Shown: positions 8,101 to 16,655, counted from the stretch's first letter. The stretch is 64,000 nt of DNA from Ferdinandcohnia humi_A (GCA_047608075.1 JBLKRX010000009.1:62001-126000); one strand, 5' to 3'. Notes: generated by a model not told the origin, from the letters alone. Made by a program: numbers and translations.

Positions 8101-10305
8101 TTATTTAAATATACCTTTAATTGGTCTTCCATTTTTAATCTTTGTTAAAACACCTGTTTCATCCTTTACAATCTTTCCAGAAACAAGTACATATTCAATC
8201 CCCTTTGGGTAGGTCGCTGGTTTTTCTGGAGTCGAGGTATCAATAATTTGATTATAATCAAATACTGTTATATCCGCATGTGAACCTTCTTGCAGCCTTC
8301 CTCTTGTTTTCATCGCAGGTGCAATACCTTCCAATTGTCTAGCCGCGTGAATTGTGACTTTTTTAAGTCCTTCCATGAGCGGCTGAACATCCTTATCTCG
8401 GATATAGCGCCCTATATACCTGGAGAATGTACCAGCTCCTCTCGGGTGGTTAAACTCACTGTCCATGGTTGCATCACTTCCAATCATACTGTGATCCACC
8501 TCTAATGCTTGAATAAGTTCTTCCTCATTCATAGCATAGACAATTACTTGTCCACCCTTTTTTCGATAAATGGGAAATGTCTCCTCAGTAAGTCGTTCGG
8601 TTGTACCTGCAACCTGAATGTCAGAATACGTAATTCCAAAACGGCTCTGCCAATCTCCACTTAATCTTTCAAAAGAGATGTCTGTTGCCCATGAGTCATA
8701 TGGATAGACATCATATGTTACTTGATAACCATCTGCCCTTGCTTCTTCAATTAGCTGAAGCGCTTCGTCCATCGCCCCAGTACCTCCCGTACTATGTAGA
8801 TGCATAAAATGGACCGGTGCATCGAGCTCTCTGGCATACCCAAGTACTTCCTTCACAGAATCAATACTCGTAAATTCTCCGGTTAAACTTGAATGTCTTC
8901 CATGAAAATGTGAAACAATACCATATTCCTTTGCTACCTTCATAATCGCCTTTATTTCTTCAGGAGTTGTTCCTGGATAATATTCAGGACTGAAAGCAAC
9001 CGCTAAAGCACCCTTTTTAATCTCCTCTCGAGCTCGATTTGCCATATATTCTATTTGTTCTGGAGTTGGTGCACCATGATTCCCTAAGCCAGCTTCATAG
9101 CGAAGTCTTACAGCAAATAGCGCTCCTCCGTAATTTACTAAAGTAGGGAACTTTTCATAGTGGGCAAATAAGCCGTCGAAATCTACTGTACTTCCATGCA
9201 TTGATAGATTTGTTGTAACTCCATCCCCAATTTTATATTGTGCAGCCATTAGGTTAGGATTGAAGGAAAGCATATCAATAAATCCTGGACTTACTATTTT
9301 TTGAAAAGCATTAATAACTTTATCACCTGTTATATCTGTTTTCGTGATAATAGCTACCCTATCATTGGTAATTCCAACATGATACCCTACCTTTATTGTT
9401 TCCTCAGCTGGGTCGATAACCATTCCATTTTTAATTACAATATCATAATTGGTTTCTTGTTTCTCAGTACTTGCCTCTATCGAATTTTTGTATTTGTATT
9501 CAATAACATCTAATGTATCTTTATTTCCTCTAAAACCAAGAAGACTGTCTCCATTAAACAAAAGATTTTTACTACCTTTAATGTCCTTAACTTCAGATGT
9601 TTGATTTGTAGCTAGGTTATGAACAAAAGTAGATATTTTCTTGTTTTCATTATCCTTAAGGGAATAAACAATGTACTCCAAATCCGAAGTACTATCTATC
9701 CAATCGATATAAGAGTCTTTTGACGGTAACTCCACAACTAACAGATCCATATGAGAATCAAATGAAGGGGTATTTATAATAATTTCACCTTTTTGTTTGG
9801 CTTGATTTGTTTTAGCATAAAGCATACCTTCCATGTAACCATTTTTGTACTTGATATTGCTCAATATTGCATTGTCTTCAATCGTAATTGAGTCTACAAC
9901 TTGTTTTGTTGCAATATTGATGGTATCAAAAAAATTCGTTCCGTCATCTTTCATTCCATAAAGATATAGTAAATGGGCATCTGCATTTATTTCGATACCT
10001 TCATACTCTTTTGTTTCGTTTGATGGAAGTTGAAAATCATCCCATTGCTTAATATTATCAATGGCAGACCCATTATTATCACCGATGAAAAGAGTTGTTT
10101 TATTATCTTCCTCTAGTAACGCTAAAACCTTATCTTCATAAAAAGTAATACCCTTCAAGTTCAAACCATTAATAACGAGCTGGTTTTTCACTAGTTCTTC
10201 TTTTTCGATAGTTGATTCTGATGGTGAATAAAATTTAGTTCCAAATAAACCTATAAAAAGGAAAAGTGCAATTAAGAATACATATCGTACATATTTATTT
10301 CTCAT
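8101..10305 (-). CDS. Membrane-anchored propeller/amidohydrolase fusion, D-aminoacylase-like
   Basis: 734 aa from the ATG behind AAAGGTGGTG (an upstream GTG at 10320 sits inside that site). Residues 5-25 form one membrane helix, so most of the protein should be extracytoplasmic. Residues about 30-280 look like beta-propeller-type repeats. From about 286 an N-acyl-D-amino-acid deacylase-like TIM-barrel domain follows (YDIVIKNGMVIDP ... KGIEYVLVSGKIV). The usual HxH metal motif after PGFID is missing: the sequence reads PGFIDMLSFNP. The Cys ligand region reads GVTTNLSMHGS. Downstream histidines (HFHGRHSS near 466, FMHLHST near 500) and the aspartate GSDATMD near 610 remain. Either metal binding is changed or activity is lost. 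Stand-alone gene. Confidence 0.8.
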   Translation of the reverse strand: MRNKYVRYVFLIALFLFIGLFGTKFYSPSESTIEKEELVKNQLVINGLNLKGITFYEDKVLALLEEDNKTTLFIGDNNGSAIDNIKQWDDFQLPSNETKEYEGIEINADAHLLYLYGMKDDGTNFFDTINIATKQVVDSITIEDNAILSNIKYKNGYMEGMLYAKTNQAKQKGEIIINTPSFDSHMDLLVVELPSKDSYIDWIDSTSDLEYIVYSLKDNENKKISTFVHNLATNQTSEVKDIKGSKNLLFNGDSLLGFRGNKDTLDVIEYKYKNSIEASTEKQETNYDIVIKNGMVIDPAEETIKVGYHVGITNDRVAIITKTDITGDKVINAFQKIVSPGFIDMLSFNPNLMAAQYKIGDGVTTNLSMHGSTVDFDGLFAHYEKFPTLVNYGGALFAVRLRYEAGLGNHGAPTPEQIEYMANRAREEIKKGALAVAFSPEYYPGTTPEEIKAIMKVAKEYGIVSHFHGRHSSLTGEFTSIDSVKEVLGYARELDAPVHFMHLHSTGGTGAMDEALQLIEEARADGYQVTYDVYPYDSWATDISFERLSGDWQSRFGITYSDIQVAGTTERLTEETFPIYRKKGGQVIVYAMNEEELIQALEVDHSMIGSDATMDSEFNHPRGAGTFSRYIGRYIRDKDVQPLMEGLKKVTIHAARQLEGIAPAMKTRGRLQEGSHADITVFDYNQIIDTSTPEKPATYPKGIEYVLVSGKIVKDETGVLTKIKNGRPIKGIFK

Positions 10306-10388
10306 ACTTTCTTTCACCACCTTTTTTCTTTAAAATAGGAAAAAAATTCCGCCTGAATGACGAAATTTTTCTCGATTTTTTTGTTGAG

Positions 10389-11093
10389 TTACTCTTTTAA
10401 CGCTGCCTCGAGTGCAACTTCAATCATTTCATTAAATGTAGTTTGTCGTTCTTCAGCAGTGGTTTCTTCGCCTGTTAAAATATGGTCACTAACTGTCAAT
10501 ACAGATAAAGCTTGTCTTCCGAATTTAGCTGCTAATGTATATAATGCAGTTGTTTCCATTTCAATAGCTAAGATGCCATATTGGGCCCATTTTTCTAACT
10601 CGGCATTGTCATTGTAAAATACGTCACTTGTAAAAACATTTCCGACCTTAAGCTGTAACCCTTTTTCTACTCCCACATCATATGCGTTTTTAAGCAAATT
10701 AAATGAAGCAGTTGGAGCATAGTCCACTCCCCCGAAGGTTAACCGGTTTATTTGCGAGTTTGTAGAAGACGTCATAGCTAAGATTACATCTCTCACCTTT
10801 ACATCTTTTTGAATGGCACCACAAGTACCAACTCTTATTAATTTTTGAACACCGTATTCCTGCATTAACTCATGAATGTAAATAGAAATCGATGGAACAC
10901 CCATACCTGTACCTTGTACAGATACTTTTTTTCCTTTATATGTACCTGTATATCCTAACATTCCACGTACATTGTTATAACAATGAATATCCTCTAAGAA
11001 TGTTTCAGCAATAAACTTTGCACGTAATGGGTCTCCAGGAAGCAGTACTGTGTCTGCAATTTCACCTGCTTTTGCTCCTATATGAACGCTCAT
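10389..11093 (-). CDS. deoD: Purine nucleoside phosphorylase, DeoD type
   Basis: Cytoplasmic nucleoside salvage enzyme that phosphorolyses (deoxy)purine nucleosides. The 234-aa protein matches the hexameric DeoD family in length and motifs: MSVHIGAKAGEIADTVLLPGDP at the N-terminus (phosphate-binding Gly-Asp-Pro), RVGTCGAI, IEMETTALYTLA (ribose-binding Met-Glu) and LTVSDHI with the catalytic aspartate. A TAGGAGGAA site precedes the ATG. It is single here, not with the drm-pupG operon. Confidence 0.95.
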   Translation of the reverse strand: MSVHIGAKAGEIADTVLLPGDPLRAKFIAETFLEDIHCYNNVRGMLGYTGTYKGKKVSVQGTGMGVPSISIYIHELMQEYGVQKLIRVGTCGAIQKDVKVRDVILAMTSSTNSQINRLTFGGVDYAPTASFNLLKNAYDVGVEKGLQLKVGNVFTSDVFYNDNAELEKWAQYGILAIEMETTALYTLAAKFGRQALSVLTVSDHILTGEETTAEERQTTFNEMIEVALEAALKE

Positions 11094-11120
11094 CTAAAAT
11101 TCCTCCTATGTATTAATCAA

Positions 11121-11214
11121 ATGCGCCTTGACGTATTTACGCCCAGATTTTTTCGAGTATGCTCGAAACTTCCTATAATATCTGAGTCATCCGCCGGAGG
11201 CTTTAACTTTATTC
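11121..11214. repeat. Structured intergenic element, possible dispersed repeat
   Basis: The gap 11094-11420 holds no gene. It contains GCGCCTTGACGTATTTACGC, a TTCGAG-TAT-GCTCGAA hairpin and GAGTCATCCGCCGGAGGCTT, a block more GC-rich than its surroundings. I have the impression that similar elements recur in other Bacillaceae, but only one copy is present here, so the call is tentative. Confidence 0.35.
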
Positions 11215-11420
11215 AGCCATAGTTTGAACCCCACTGAATTGTTTAATTTTTTATTAATCTCATCATTTTCATATGTAGAGAACTTAAGCTGAATAGAATT
11301 AAAAAAATAGTACCATTATCCAAGGATACCATATTTTATATTCTACCTAAAAGTATTCATTAACGCAAAATGATAGGGAAAGATAACTATGTATCAATTC
11401 CATTTAGGGAGGGTTACGCC

Positions 11421-11582
11421 TTGACAGAACAAATGAGTAAAAAGTTGAAGCAAGCTGTAGATTATGCTAATGCTACTGACACGACAAAAGGACCCGGAAA
11501 TCCACCGAATACATCAAAAAAGGCAAAGCAAGGCTTCATGCAAACGCATAATAATAATGGACAATCTAATGGAGGGTATTAA
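11421..11582 (+). CDS. Small SASP-like or spore-associated protein (53 aa)
   Basis: TTG start behind TAGGGAGGG with 7-8 nt spacing. An in-frame ATG 12 bp later is the alternative; a frame extending to 11370 has no site. The protein is hydrophilic, rich in Lys, Asn, Thr and Gly, with KGPGNPPNTSKKAKQGF and an NNNGQSNGGY tail, like minor acid-soluble spore proteins. I cannot name the family. The next gene starts 2 bp after the stop, so the two form a pair. Confidence 0.65.
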   Translation: MTEQMSKKLKQAVDYANATDTTKGPGNPPNTSKKAKQGFMQTHNNNGQSNGGY

Positions 11583-11584
11583 AC

Positions 11585-11728
11585 GTGGGAAAAAAACATA
11601 GAAGTCGGATAAACGCACCTAAGAAAAACAATCATATTCCACCAGAAGCAATCATTGCTGAACAAGACGCTCATGGAAAAGAATACTCAGCCACTGGCAG
11701 AAAAAATGGACCAGGGCATAATCAATAA
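11585..11728 (+). CDS. Small basic protein, SASP-like (47 aa)
   Basis: GTG start with GGAGGG located in the last codons of the preceding gene, so translation is probably coupled. The protein starts MGKKHRSRINAPKKNNH, is very basic and polar, and ends ATGRKNGPGHNQ. Size and composition fit the minor small acid-soluble spore protein class. No exact family is recognised. The hairpin at 11779-11804 could end the transcript. Confidence 0.6.
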   Translation: MGKKHRSRINAPKKNNHIPPEAIIAEQDAHGKEYSATGRKNGPGHNQ

Positions 11729-11778
11729 ATAAGATAAGCGAAAGCACTCTAAGCAAGATTTTTACGAAGAACCAAAAA

Positions 11779-11804
11779 GGCTTGAGCGTATTAATGCTCA
11801 AGCC
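11779..11804. terminator. Hairpin terminator between convergent units
   Basis: GGCTTGAGC/GCTCAAGCC, a 9-bp perfect stem with an 8-nt loop. A T5 tail follows on the minus strand (spo0M side); the plus-strand side has only AAATTTATT. Confidence 0.8.
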
Positions 11805-11811
11805 AAATTTA

Positions 11812-12582
11812 TTAGCTATAACGACTGATGATTTGATTAATTTGTTGCTTTATATTTGGCAAATCATCTGAATGCACATTGAAACGAACAAATGACTCAT
11901 CCATTTCCATTGCCTCAGCTAAAAAGCCTCCTAACCCTCTCGCACGTCGATCCACCTGCATTAAAGCCTCAACTTTATTTTCAGATTGAGGGAAGAACAT
12001 CAACTCAACTTCATCTAATCTTCCACGATATTGACCACTAGTTGGAACAAACTCAAATTCTTGAATAAATGGGAGACGTTTTTTAAATCGATAAGGAGCT
12101 GCTTCACACTCCACCTTTCGTAGGCTAAATCCAAGATCATAGACAGCATTTAATATCCCAGCAACGATTGGAGAAGGAGAAACTGTTAAATAATCCTTGT
12201 CAGAAGGATCGATTGCATTTTTAATATCCAAGCCAGTATGAAGCCAAACTCTTGTTTGCCCCAGAGTAACTGGCGTATCGAGTGGAAGTACAAAGGAGAA
12301 TGTAAATTCACGTTTCTCTTTACTTCCAATTGTAAAAGGCTCCACTATTTTAATTTTTTCAATCGTGGCTTGTTGGGTGTATTTACGGTCATCAGATTCC
12401 TTAATATACGTTGTCATTAATGAAAGATAAATTTCATCAATATGTTGTTCACTTGAACCACCTGTTACCTCTACAATTCCCCTAACCACTTCCCCAACAT
12501 TAAACTGATCTTTTTCTAGCTTTGCATCAACTCTAGCACTTCCAATTCCAATGCTTGTAAAAATCTTGTTAAATAAGGACAT
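11812..12582 (-). CDS. spo0M: Sporulation-control protein Spo0M homologue
   Basis: Arrestin-like two-sandwich protein. B. subtilis Spo0M influences sporulation stage 0 and cell division by an unclear mechanism. The 256-aa protein has the family start MSLFNKIFTSIGIGSARVD, the beta-rich SpoOM fold throughout (VTLGQTRVWLHTGLDIKNAIDPSDKDYL), and normal length. An AGGAGG site precedes the ATG. Single-gene unit with its own terminator. Confidence 0.9.
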   Translation of the reverse strand: MSLFNKIFTSIGIGSARVDAKLEKDQFNVGEVVRGIVEVTGGSSEQHIDEIYLSLMTTYIKESDDRKYTQQATIEKIKIVEPFTIGSKEKREFTFSFVLPLDTPVTLGQTRVWLHTGLDIKNAIDPSDKDYLTVSPSPIVAGILNAVYDLGFSLRKVECEAAPYRFKKRLPFIQEFEFVPTSGQYRGRLDEVELMFFPQSENKVEALMQVDRRARGLGGFLAEAMEMDESFVRFNVHSDDLPNIKQQINQIISRYS

Positions 12583-12822
12583 TCTTTTTCCTCCTATGTT
12601 CTTAGTTTCCTTGATATTAGGATATACGAACCAGAAATAGAAAAGTTTCTAAATTTTTTATTTTCATTATTTAATTGATGATGCAGATATTCGGTATGAA
12701 GATAACCTTGGATTTAGTTAGTAGACACGTCGACATAGTTCCGAAAAAAACAGAAAAAGCAGTATTCCTTGCATGATCGACATACCATAGTAATCAACAT
12801 ATAAATTTGATTCCCTACAAAA

Positions 12823-12846
12823 GAAAAAAACGACGGCGAACCGTCG
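12823..12846 (-). terminator. Terminator of the YozD-like gene
   Basis: CGACGG/CCGTCG stem with a UUCG tetraloop on the minus strand followed by a T7 tail. It is 13 bp beyond the stop codon. Confidence 0.88.
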
Positions 12847-12858
12847 ATATGTACTTTC

Positions 12859-13026
12859 TTATTCATCCTCTTCATCAATCACACATTTATAAAGTAGATA
12901 TTCAAACGTAATATCAGCTAGTTCTTCCAGCTCATCATCACTCGGAGCAAAACCTCTTCGTACCAGCTCATTGTAAAAAAATTCCGCAATTTCCTCGGTA
13001 TCTATAACAACCTCTATCTCCTTCAG
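12859..13026 (-). CDS. yozD: YozD-like small acidic protein with a non-ATG start
   Basis: A 55-aa frame runs from CTG at 13026 (or ATT at 13029) to TAA. AAAGGGGG lies 7 nt upstream of the CTG. No ATG, GTG or TTG start gives a complete frame, so ordinary gene callers may miss it. The translation KEIEVVIDTEEIAEFFYNE...DITFEYLLYK is what I recall of the YozD family, which in B. subtilis lies near yodN and yozE as here. Function unknown; acidic and helical. Confidence 0.65.
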   Translation of the reverse strand: MKEIEVVIDTEEIAEFFYNELVRRGFAPSDDELEELADITFEYLLYKCVIDEEDE

Positions 13027-13176
13027 AATATCGCCCCCTTTACTAAGATTTATGTTCGTATCGTAGTTCCTATGTCAAATCCTTATGTATATCCTTTTTA
13101 TTTTTTAGTCATGAAAGCGAAACTTCATACATAGGATGGAATAAACAAATTTGGACAAGCAATTGGAGGAATGGAC

Positions 13177-13377
13177 ATGATTAAGCAAAACACAATAGGA
13201 AGAGTATATAATCAATCAGAAGAAAACACGAAGAATTCATTATTATTGGAATTTATTGATGGAGAGCAGTTTGACAAATTATTAGGAAAAGTAACTAGGG
13301 GTCTATTTTCACTTATCGTATTTGTAGGAATCCCTTATTTTATCTATGTGCTATGGCAGTTCTTACTCATGAATTAA
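13177..13377 (+). CDS. Small single-pass membrane protein (66 aa)
   Basis: The ATG at 13177 lies 7 nt after GGAGG; the ATG at 13171 abuts that site and is less likely. Residues about 44-64 (GLFSLIVFVGIPYFIYVLWQFL) form one membrane helix near the C-terminus; the N-terminal half is polar. It is convergent with, and overlaps by 4 bp, the next minus-strand gene. No family is recognised. Confidence 0.65.
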   Translation: MIKQNTIGRVYNQSEENTKNSLLLEFIDGEQFDKLLGKVTRGLFSLIVFVGIPYFIYVLWQFLLMN

Positions 13378-14066
13378 TCGTTACTTTTCCCAGTTTCAAA
13401 TTTTTCTAGGTTTTTTAACGCTAGGTCCATGACATCTTTATATTTCTGATCCTGAAACATATCATACAAGAACTTATAATCGTTATATACATCTAATAGG
13501 CCATCAATAATCTCTTTTTTCTCTTTTTTAATACGTAAATGTTCTTTCTCAGATTTTCGATGGATATCCATGTTTTCATACATCCCCACATTTTTGTTTT
13601 TCTTTGTTACATAGTACTTTAACTCATATTTTTGAAGGAATGTCTCCGCCTGTTCATAGTCAGCAAGAAGAGTAAGTTCATTTTCACCTGCTTCTAGCCA
13701 CTCGCCGTCAGAAATTCGAGATAATTCGTAAATAATTTCCTCCCAAGCACCCTCTTTGTATCTCCAGATTTCAGTGTGTATCCCAACTATCTTAAAAATA
13801 TCTGTCTCATACCCCTGTACGAATACTAGATCACCAAAATAGTATTTATACTCAATTTCCAGCTTTTCAATCTCAACCTGTTTACCTTTGTAATTGGAGA
13901 GTAAGGTTAACGAAGACTCGGAATAGAAAACTTCTCCTTTATTTACCTTATACAAATAATTTCCGTCTAATTTTTTTATATCAGTTACAGACCCAACGGT
14001 TCCATGAGGGGTAACTACAACAATATCACCTATTTTATATTTGGGTTTTCTTTCCTTATTTTCCAT
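13374..14066 (-). CDS. KOW/SH3-like domain protein of unknown function (230 aa)
   Basis: Two or three short beta-barrel repeats are suggested by YKIGDIVVVTPHGTVGSVTDI and later YYFGDLVFVQGYETDIFKIVGI, followed by a lysine/glutamate-rich coiled coil from about residue 160. No signal or membrane segment. It occupies the slot between YozD-like and YozE-like genes where B. subtilis has yodN; whether it is that family I cannot confirm. Confidence 0.65.
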   Translation of the reverse strand: MENKERKPKYKIGDIVVVTPHGTVGSVTDIKKLDGNYLYKVNKGEVFYSESSLTLLSNYKGKQVEIEKLEIEYKYYFGDLVFVQGYETDIFKIVGIHTEIWRYKEGAWEEIIYELSRISDGEWLEAGENELTLLADYEQAETFLQKYELKYYVTKKNKNVGMYENMDIHRKSEKEHLRIKKEKKEIIDGLLDVYNDYKFLYDMFQDQKYKDVMDLALKNLEKFETGKSND

Positions 14067-14240
14067 TGTCTCATCCCCACAAGTAAGATTCTGATATTAA
14101 GGGTGTGAGATATTATATGCAAGTCTTTGGCAAAACGCCAAACGAATGGGACAGAACGAGTAGAAATTCTTACATGTTCCAAGCCTGTATTGATGAAGAA
14201 CTTTGAGACTGGTTAGTAGCATTAGATTATTGCTGAGAAC

Positions 14241-14420
14241 TATAGAATTAAACAAGAATAAGAGTATTACTAACAATCATAGAACCGTTCAAAAGCAAAG
14301 CGAATTTTACTAACGACCATAGAATCAAAATATAAGCCATAGAATCTAAATAACGACCATAGAATTCAATTAAAAACTATAGAAATTAAATAATGACCAT
14401 AGAACAACATAAAAGCACTT
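14241..14420. repeat. AT-rich array with an exact 20-bp period
   Basis: The 485-bp gap 14067-14551 holds no gene. Within it the motif (C/T)ATAGAA occurs at 14241, then at 14278, 14318, 14338, 14358, 14378 and 14398; from 14278 these are on an exact 20-bp grid, with a decayed unit at 14298. The best units read ACGACCATAGAATC or close to it. The spacing is not a multiple of three and both strands have stops, so it is not coding. There is no unique spacer as in CRISPR. Nearby is a TTTGGCAAAACGCCAAA hairpin at about 14131. Confidence 0.75.
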
Positions 14421-14507
14421 TGTATGACAATTTCACGACTGAATCAAGTTAAATAACAGGCTCATATAAAAAATTTTTATATAAAACACCCCAAAAACCG
14501 CAGAAAA

Positions 14508-14529
14508 CCACGGGATAATTCTCCCGTGG
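14508..14529 (-). terminator. Terminator downstream of yozE
   Basis: CCACGGGA/TCCCGTGG stem with a 6-nt loop and a TTTT tail on the minus strand, 22 bp beyond the yozE stop. Confidence 0.8.
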
Positions 14530-14551
14530 TCATCAAACTCAATTATGATTC

Positions 14552-14770
14552 CTATTTATCCTCAACGTATAGCTCCCATGCTCTATCAAAAATAGACATA
14601 CTTGTTAAAAAATCCCCATTTAACTCTAAGTACGAGCTAATATCGTGGTAGTCCTTTGAATACTTTGGAAACCCGTGATCTTCGTAGATGTCATTAGCAA
14701 ATTTGCTGATTTCATCCTTTGCTTTTTCGTTACGAAACTTTACTATATAATGATAAAATGACTTCCCCAT
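14552..14770 (-). CDS. yozE: YozE-family protein (SAM-like fold)
   Basis: 72 aa. Matches the YozE/DUF1250 family pattern: SFYHYIVKFRNEK near the start, ISKFANDIYEDHGFPKYSKDYHDISSYLE in the middle and FDRAWELYVE at the end. The family has a sterile-alpha-motif-like helical fold of unknown role. GGAG precedes the ATG. It lies between yokU and the yodN slot, the order known from B. subtilis. Confidence 0.85.
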   Translation of the reverse strand: MGKSFYHYIVKFRNEKAKDEISKFANDIYEDHGFPKYSKDYHDISSYLELNGDFLTSMSIFDRAWELYVEDK

Positions 14771-14858
14771 AACTCCACATCCTAATCTATCTAAACCGTT
14801 TTTGTCATTTTACCATTTTATAATATAACTACCTAATATAAAAGTTCCCAAGCTTATT

Positions 14859-15131
14859 TTAGTATCGGAAATAATTTCTTTTTAATAATTTCGGTACCGA
14901 TAGCAGTTCTTCATAACTGAGTTTTTTATCTAGTTGTTTCGTGTCAATCAGCATTAGTTGGTCTTCAATCTCATTTATGATGGATTCCTCTTGGTACTCC
15001 ATTCCACAGCTTTTACATATAACACATGGAGTATTGGTAATCTCAATTGCTCGGGTTCCATCTGGCAGCTCCCAATATACACTTTGGGTACCTTGTTTTG
15101 CTTCATCTGAATGGCACCACATACATTCCAT
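14859..15131 (-). CDS. yokU: YokU-family zinc-finger protein
   Basis: 90 aa with two cysteine pairs, CMWC near residue 3 and CKSC near 38, in the YgiT/YokU-type zinc-finger arrangement (CVICKSCGMEYQEE). The C-terminal half is helical. AAGGAGGGG precedes the ATG. It directly follows kamA (80 bp) and is probably co-transcribed. In toxin-antitoxin systems YgiT/MqsA fingers fuse to an HTH, but none is visible here, so I do not call it an antitoxin. Confidence 0.8.
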   Translation of the reverse strand: MECMWCHSDEAKQGTQSVYWELPDGTRAIEITNTPCVICKSCGMEYQEESIINEIEDQLMLIDTKQLDKKLSYEELLSVPKLLKRNYFRY

Positions 15132-15211
15132 AACGCCCCTCCTTACAGGAACCTAATTAACCCCTGACTCTTTATAATGTTCAATTCGAGAAAAATCCTC
15201 ACTAAAACAGA

Positions 15212-16624
15212 TTATTTAGATACTTCCTCCTCTGAGCTTTTTATTTTCTTAAGGGTAGATTGGTATTTTTTGTCCTTTAATTCATCACGTTTTTCGCGTT
15301 TATCCTTCAACGTAGAGTGGGTAGGATCCTCATTATATTTCTTTCTTCTATCAATCCGATTGATCCCTTCAGGAACAAGGTTAAATCCTTCTTCTCGTAA
15401 TAATCCCGCTACTCCAATTGTAGATTTTTTCTCATCTATTGAACCATAAGCCTCCGTAAAATAAGCGTCCGCACGACCAGGCACATAATTTTCTGGCTCA
15501 GGATAAGTAGTAATAACACCTTCGAAGTTACGTAACACTACTTTCTCAGGACTTTGAGATAGTAAATAATTTGGTTGTAGCGCAATTTTACCCCCACCAC
15601 CCGGAGCATCAACTACAAAGGTAGGGACTGCATATCCTGATGTATGCCCTCGAAGTCCTTCAATAATTTCCAGACCTTTTGACACGGGTGCTCTGAAGTG
15701 GCCAATCCCCTCAGATAGATCACATTGGTAGATATAATATGGACGTACTCTGATTCTTACAAGATCATGCATTAGCTTTTTCATAATTGCAACACTATCA
15801 TTGATCCCAGCTAAAATAACTGATTGATTTCCAACAGGTACACCTGAATTAACAAGCATTTCACATGCCTTTTTAGCTTCTTCAGTAATTTCAAGGGACG
15901 TATTAAAATGCGTGTTCAGCCAAACTGGATGATACTTCTTTAATATATTGCAAAGGTTTTCTGTAATACGTTGTGGAAATACAACAGGTGCCCTCGTTCC
16001 GATTCGGATGATTTCAACATGTGGGATGGAGCGTAGATTCTTTAAAATATATTCAAGAATATTATCATTAATTAGAAGACCGTCTCCTCCTGAAATAAGG
16101 ACATCTCTTACTTCAGTCGTTTGAGCGATATATTCAATAGCAGAATCTAGTTGTTTTTTAGGAACACCCATCCCAATTTGGCCGGAAAAACGTCTTCGAG
16201 TACAATATCTGCAATACATCGAGCATTGGTTTGTCACGAGAAAAAGAACTCGATCTGGGTATCGATGTGTAAGACCTGGTACAGGTGAATCCTCATCCTC
16301 CTCAAGTGGGTCTTCTAGGTCATATTTTGTTTTGTAAATTTCTTTACCAATTGGTACAGATTGCATTCTAATTGGACAGCGGGGATCATCTGGATTCATT
16401 AATGAAGCATAGTAAGGTGTTATATTTAAAGGTATTGTTTTTGTTGAGATTAAAACACCCTCTTCTTCCTCAGGTGTTAAGTTGATTACTTTGCGTAAAT
16501 CATCTATCGTACGTATGGTGTTTGTTAATTGCCAAAGCCAGTCGTTCCATTGTTCCTCAGTTACATCTTTCCATAATTCAATGTCTTTCCAATGTCGTTT
16601 TGGTTTATAAGTATTTGTAATCAT
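15212..16624 (-). CDS. kamA: L-lysine 2,3-aminomutase
   Basis: Radical-SAM, PLP-dependent enzyme that converts L-lysine to L-beta-lysine. The 470-aa protein has C134-x3-C138-x2-C141 (NQCSMYCRYC) for the catalytic [4Fe-4S]/SAM site and APGGGGK near residue 345 with the PLP lysine. PRCPIRMQSVP and GLTHRYPDRVL are family motifs. The C-terminal 60 residues are a charged extension (KKYNEDPT, EKRDELKDKKY). It has a GGGAGGAG ribosome site and its own sigma-54-type promoter just upstream, separating its control from the genes above it. The next step is YodP, encoded two genes upstream. Confidence 0.95.
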   Translation of the reverse strand: MITNTYKPKRHWKDIELWKDVTEEQWNDWLWQLTNTIRTIDDLRKVINLTPEEEEGVLISTKTIPLNITPYYASLMNPDDPRCPIRMQSVPIGKEIYKTKYDLEDPLEEDEDSPVPGLTHRYPDRVLFLVTNQCSMYCRYCTRRRFSGQIGMGVPKKQLDSAIEYIAQTTEVRDVLISGGDGLLINDNILEYILKNLRSIPHVEIIRIGTRAPVVFPQRITENLCNILKKYHPVWLNTHFNTSLEITEEAKKACEMLVNSGVPVGNQSVILAGINDSVAIMKKLMHDLVRIRVRPYYIYQCDLSEGIGHFRAPVSKGLEIIEGLRGHTSGYAVPTFVVDAPGGGGKIALQPNYLLSQSPEKVVLRNFEGVITTYPEPENYVPGRADAYFTEAYGSIDEKKSTIGVAGLLREEGFNLVPEGINRIDRRKKYNEDPTHSTLKDKREKRDELKDKKYQSTLKKIKSSEEEVSK

Positions 16625-16655
16625 AAATAATCTCCTCCCTACTTGCTTATATTAC

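Noticed and set aside
14241..14420. 20-bp periodic array as a CRISPR
   Set aside because: The motif is 7-13 bp and AT-rich, units abut without unique spacers of 30 bp or more, and no cas genes are present.
14859..15131. YokU-like protein as an MqsA-type antitoxin
   Set aside because: Only the zinc-finger part is present, without an HTH domain or adjacent toxin.
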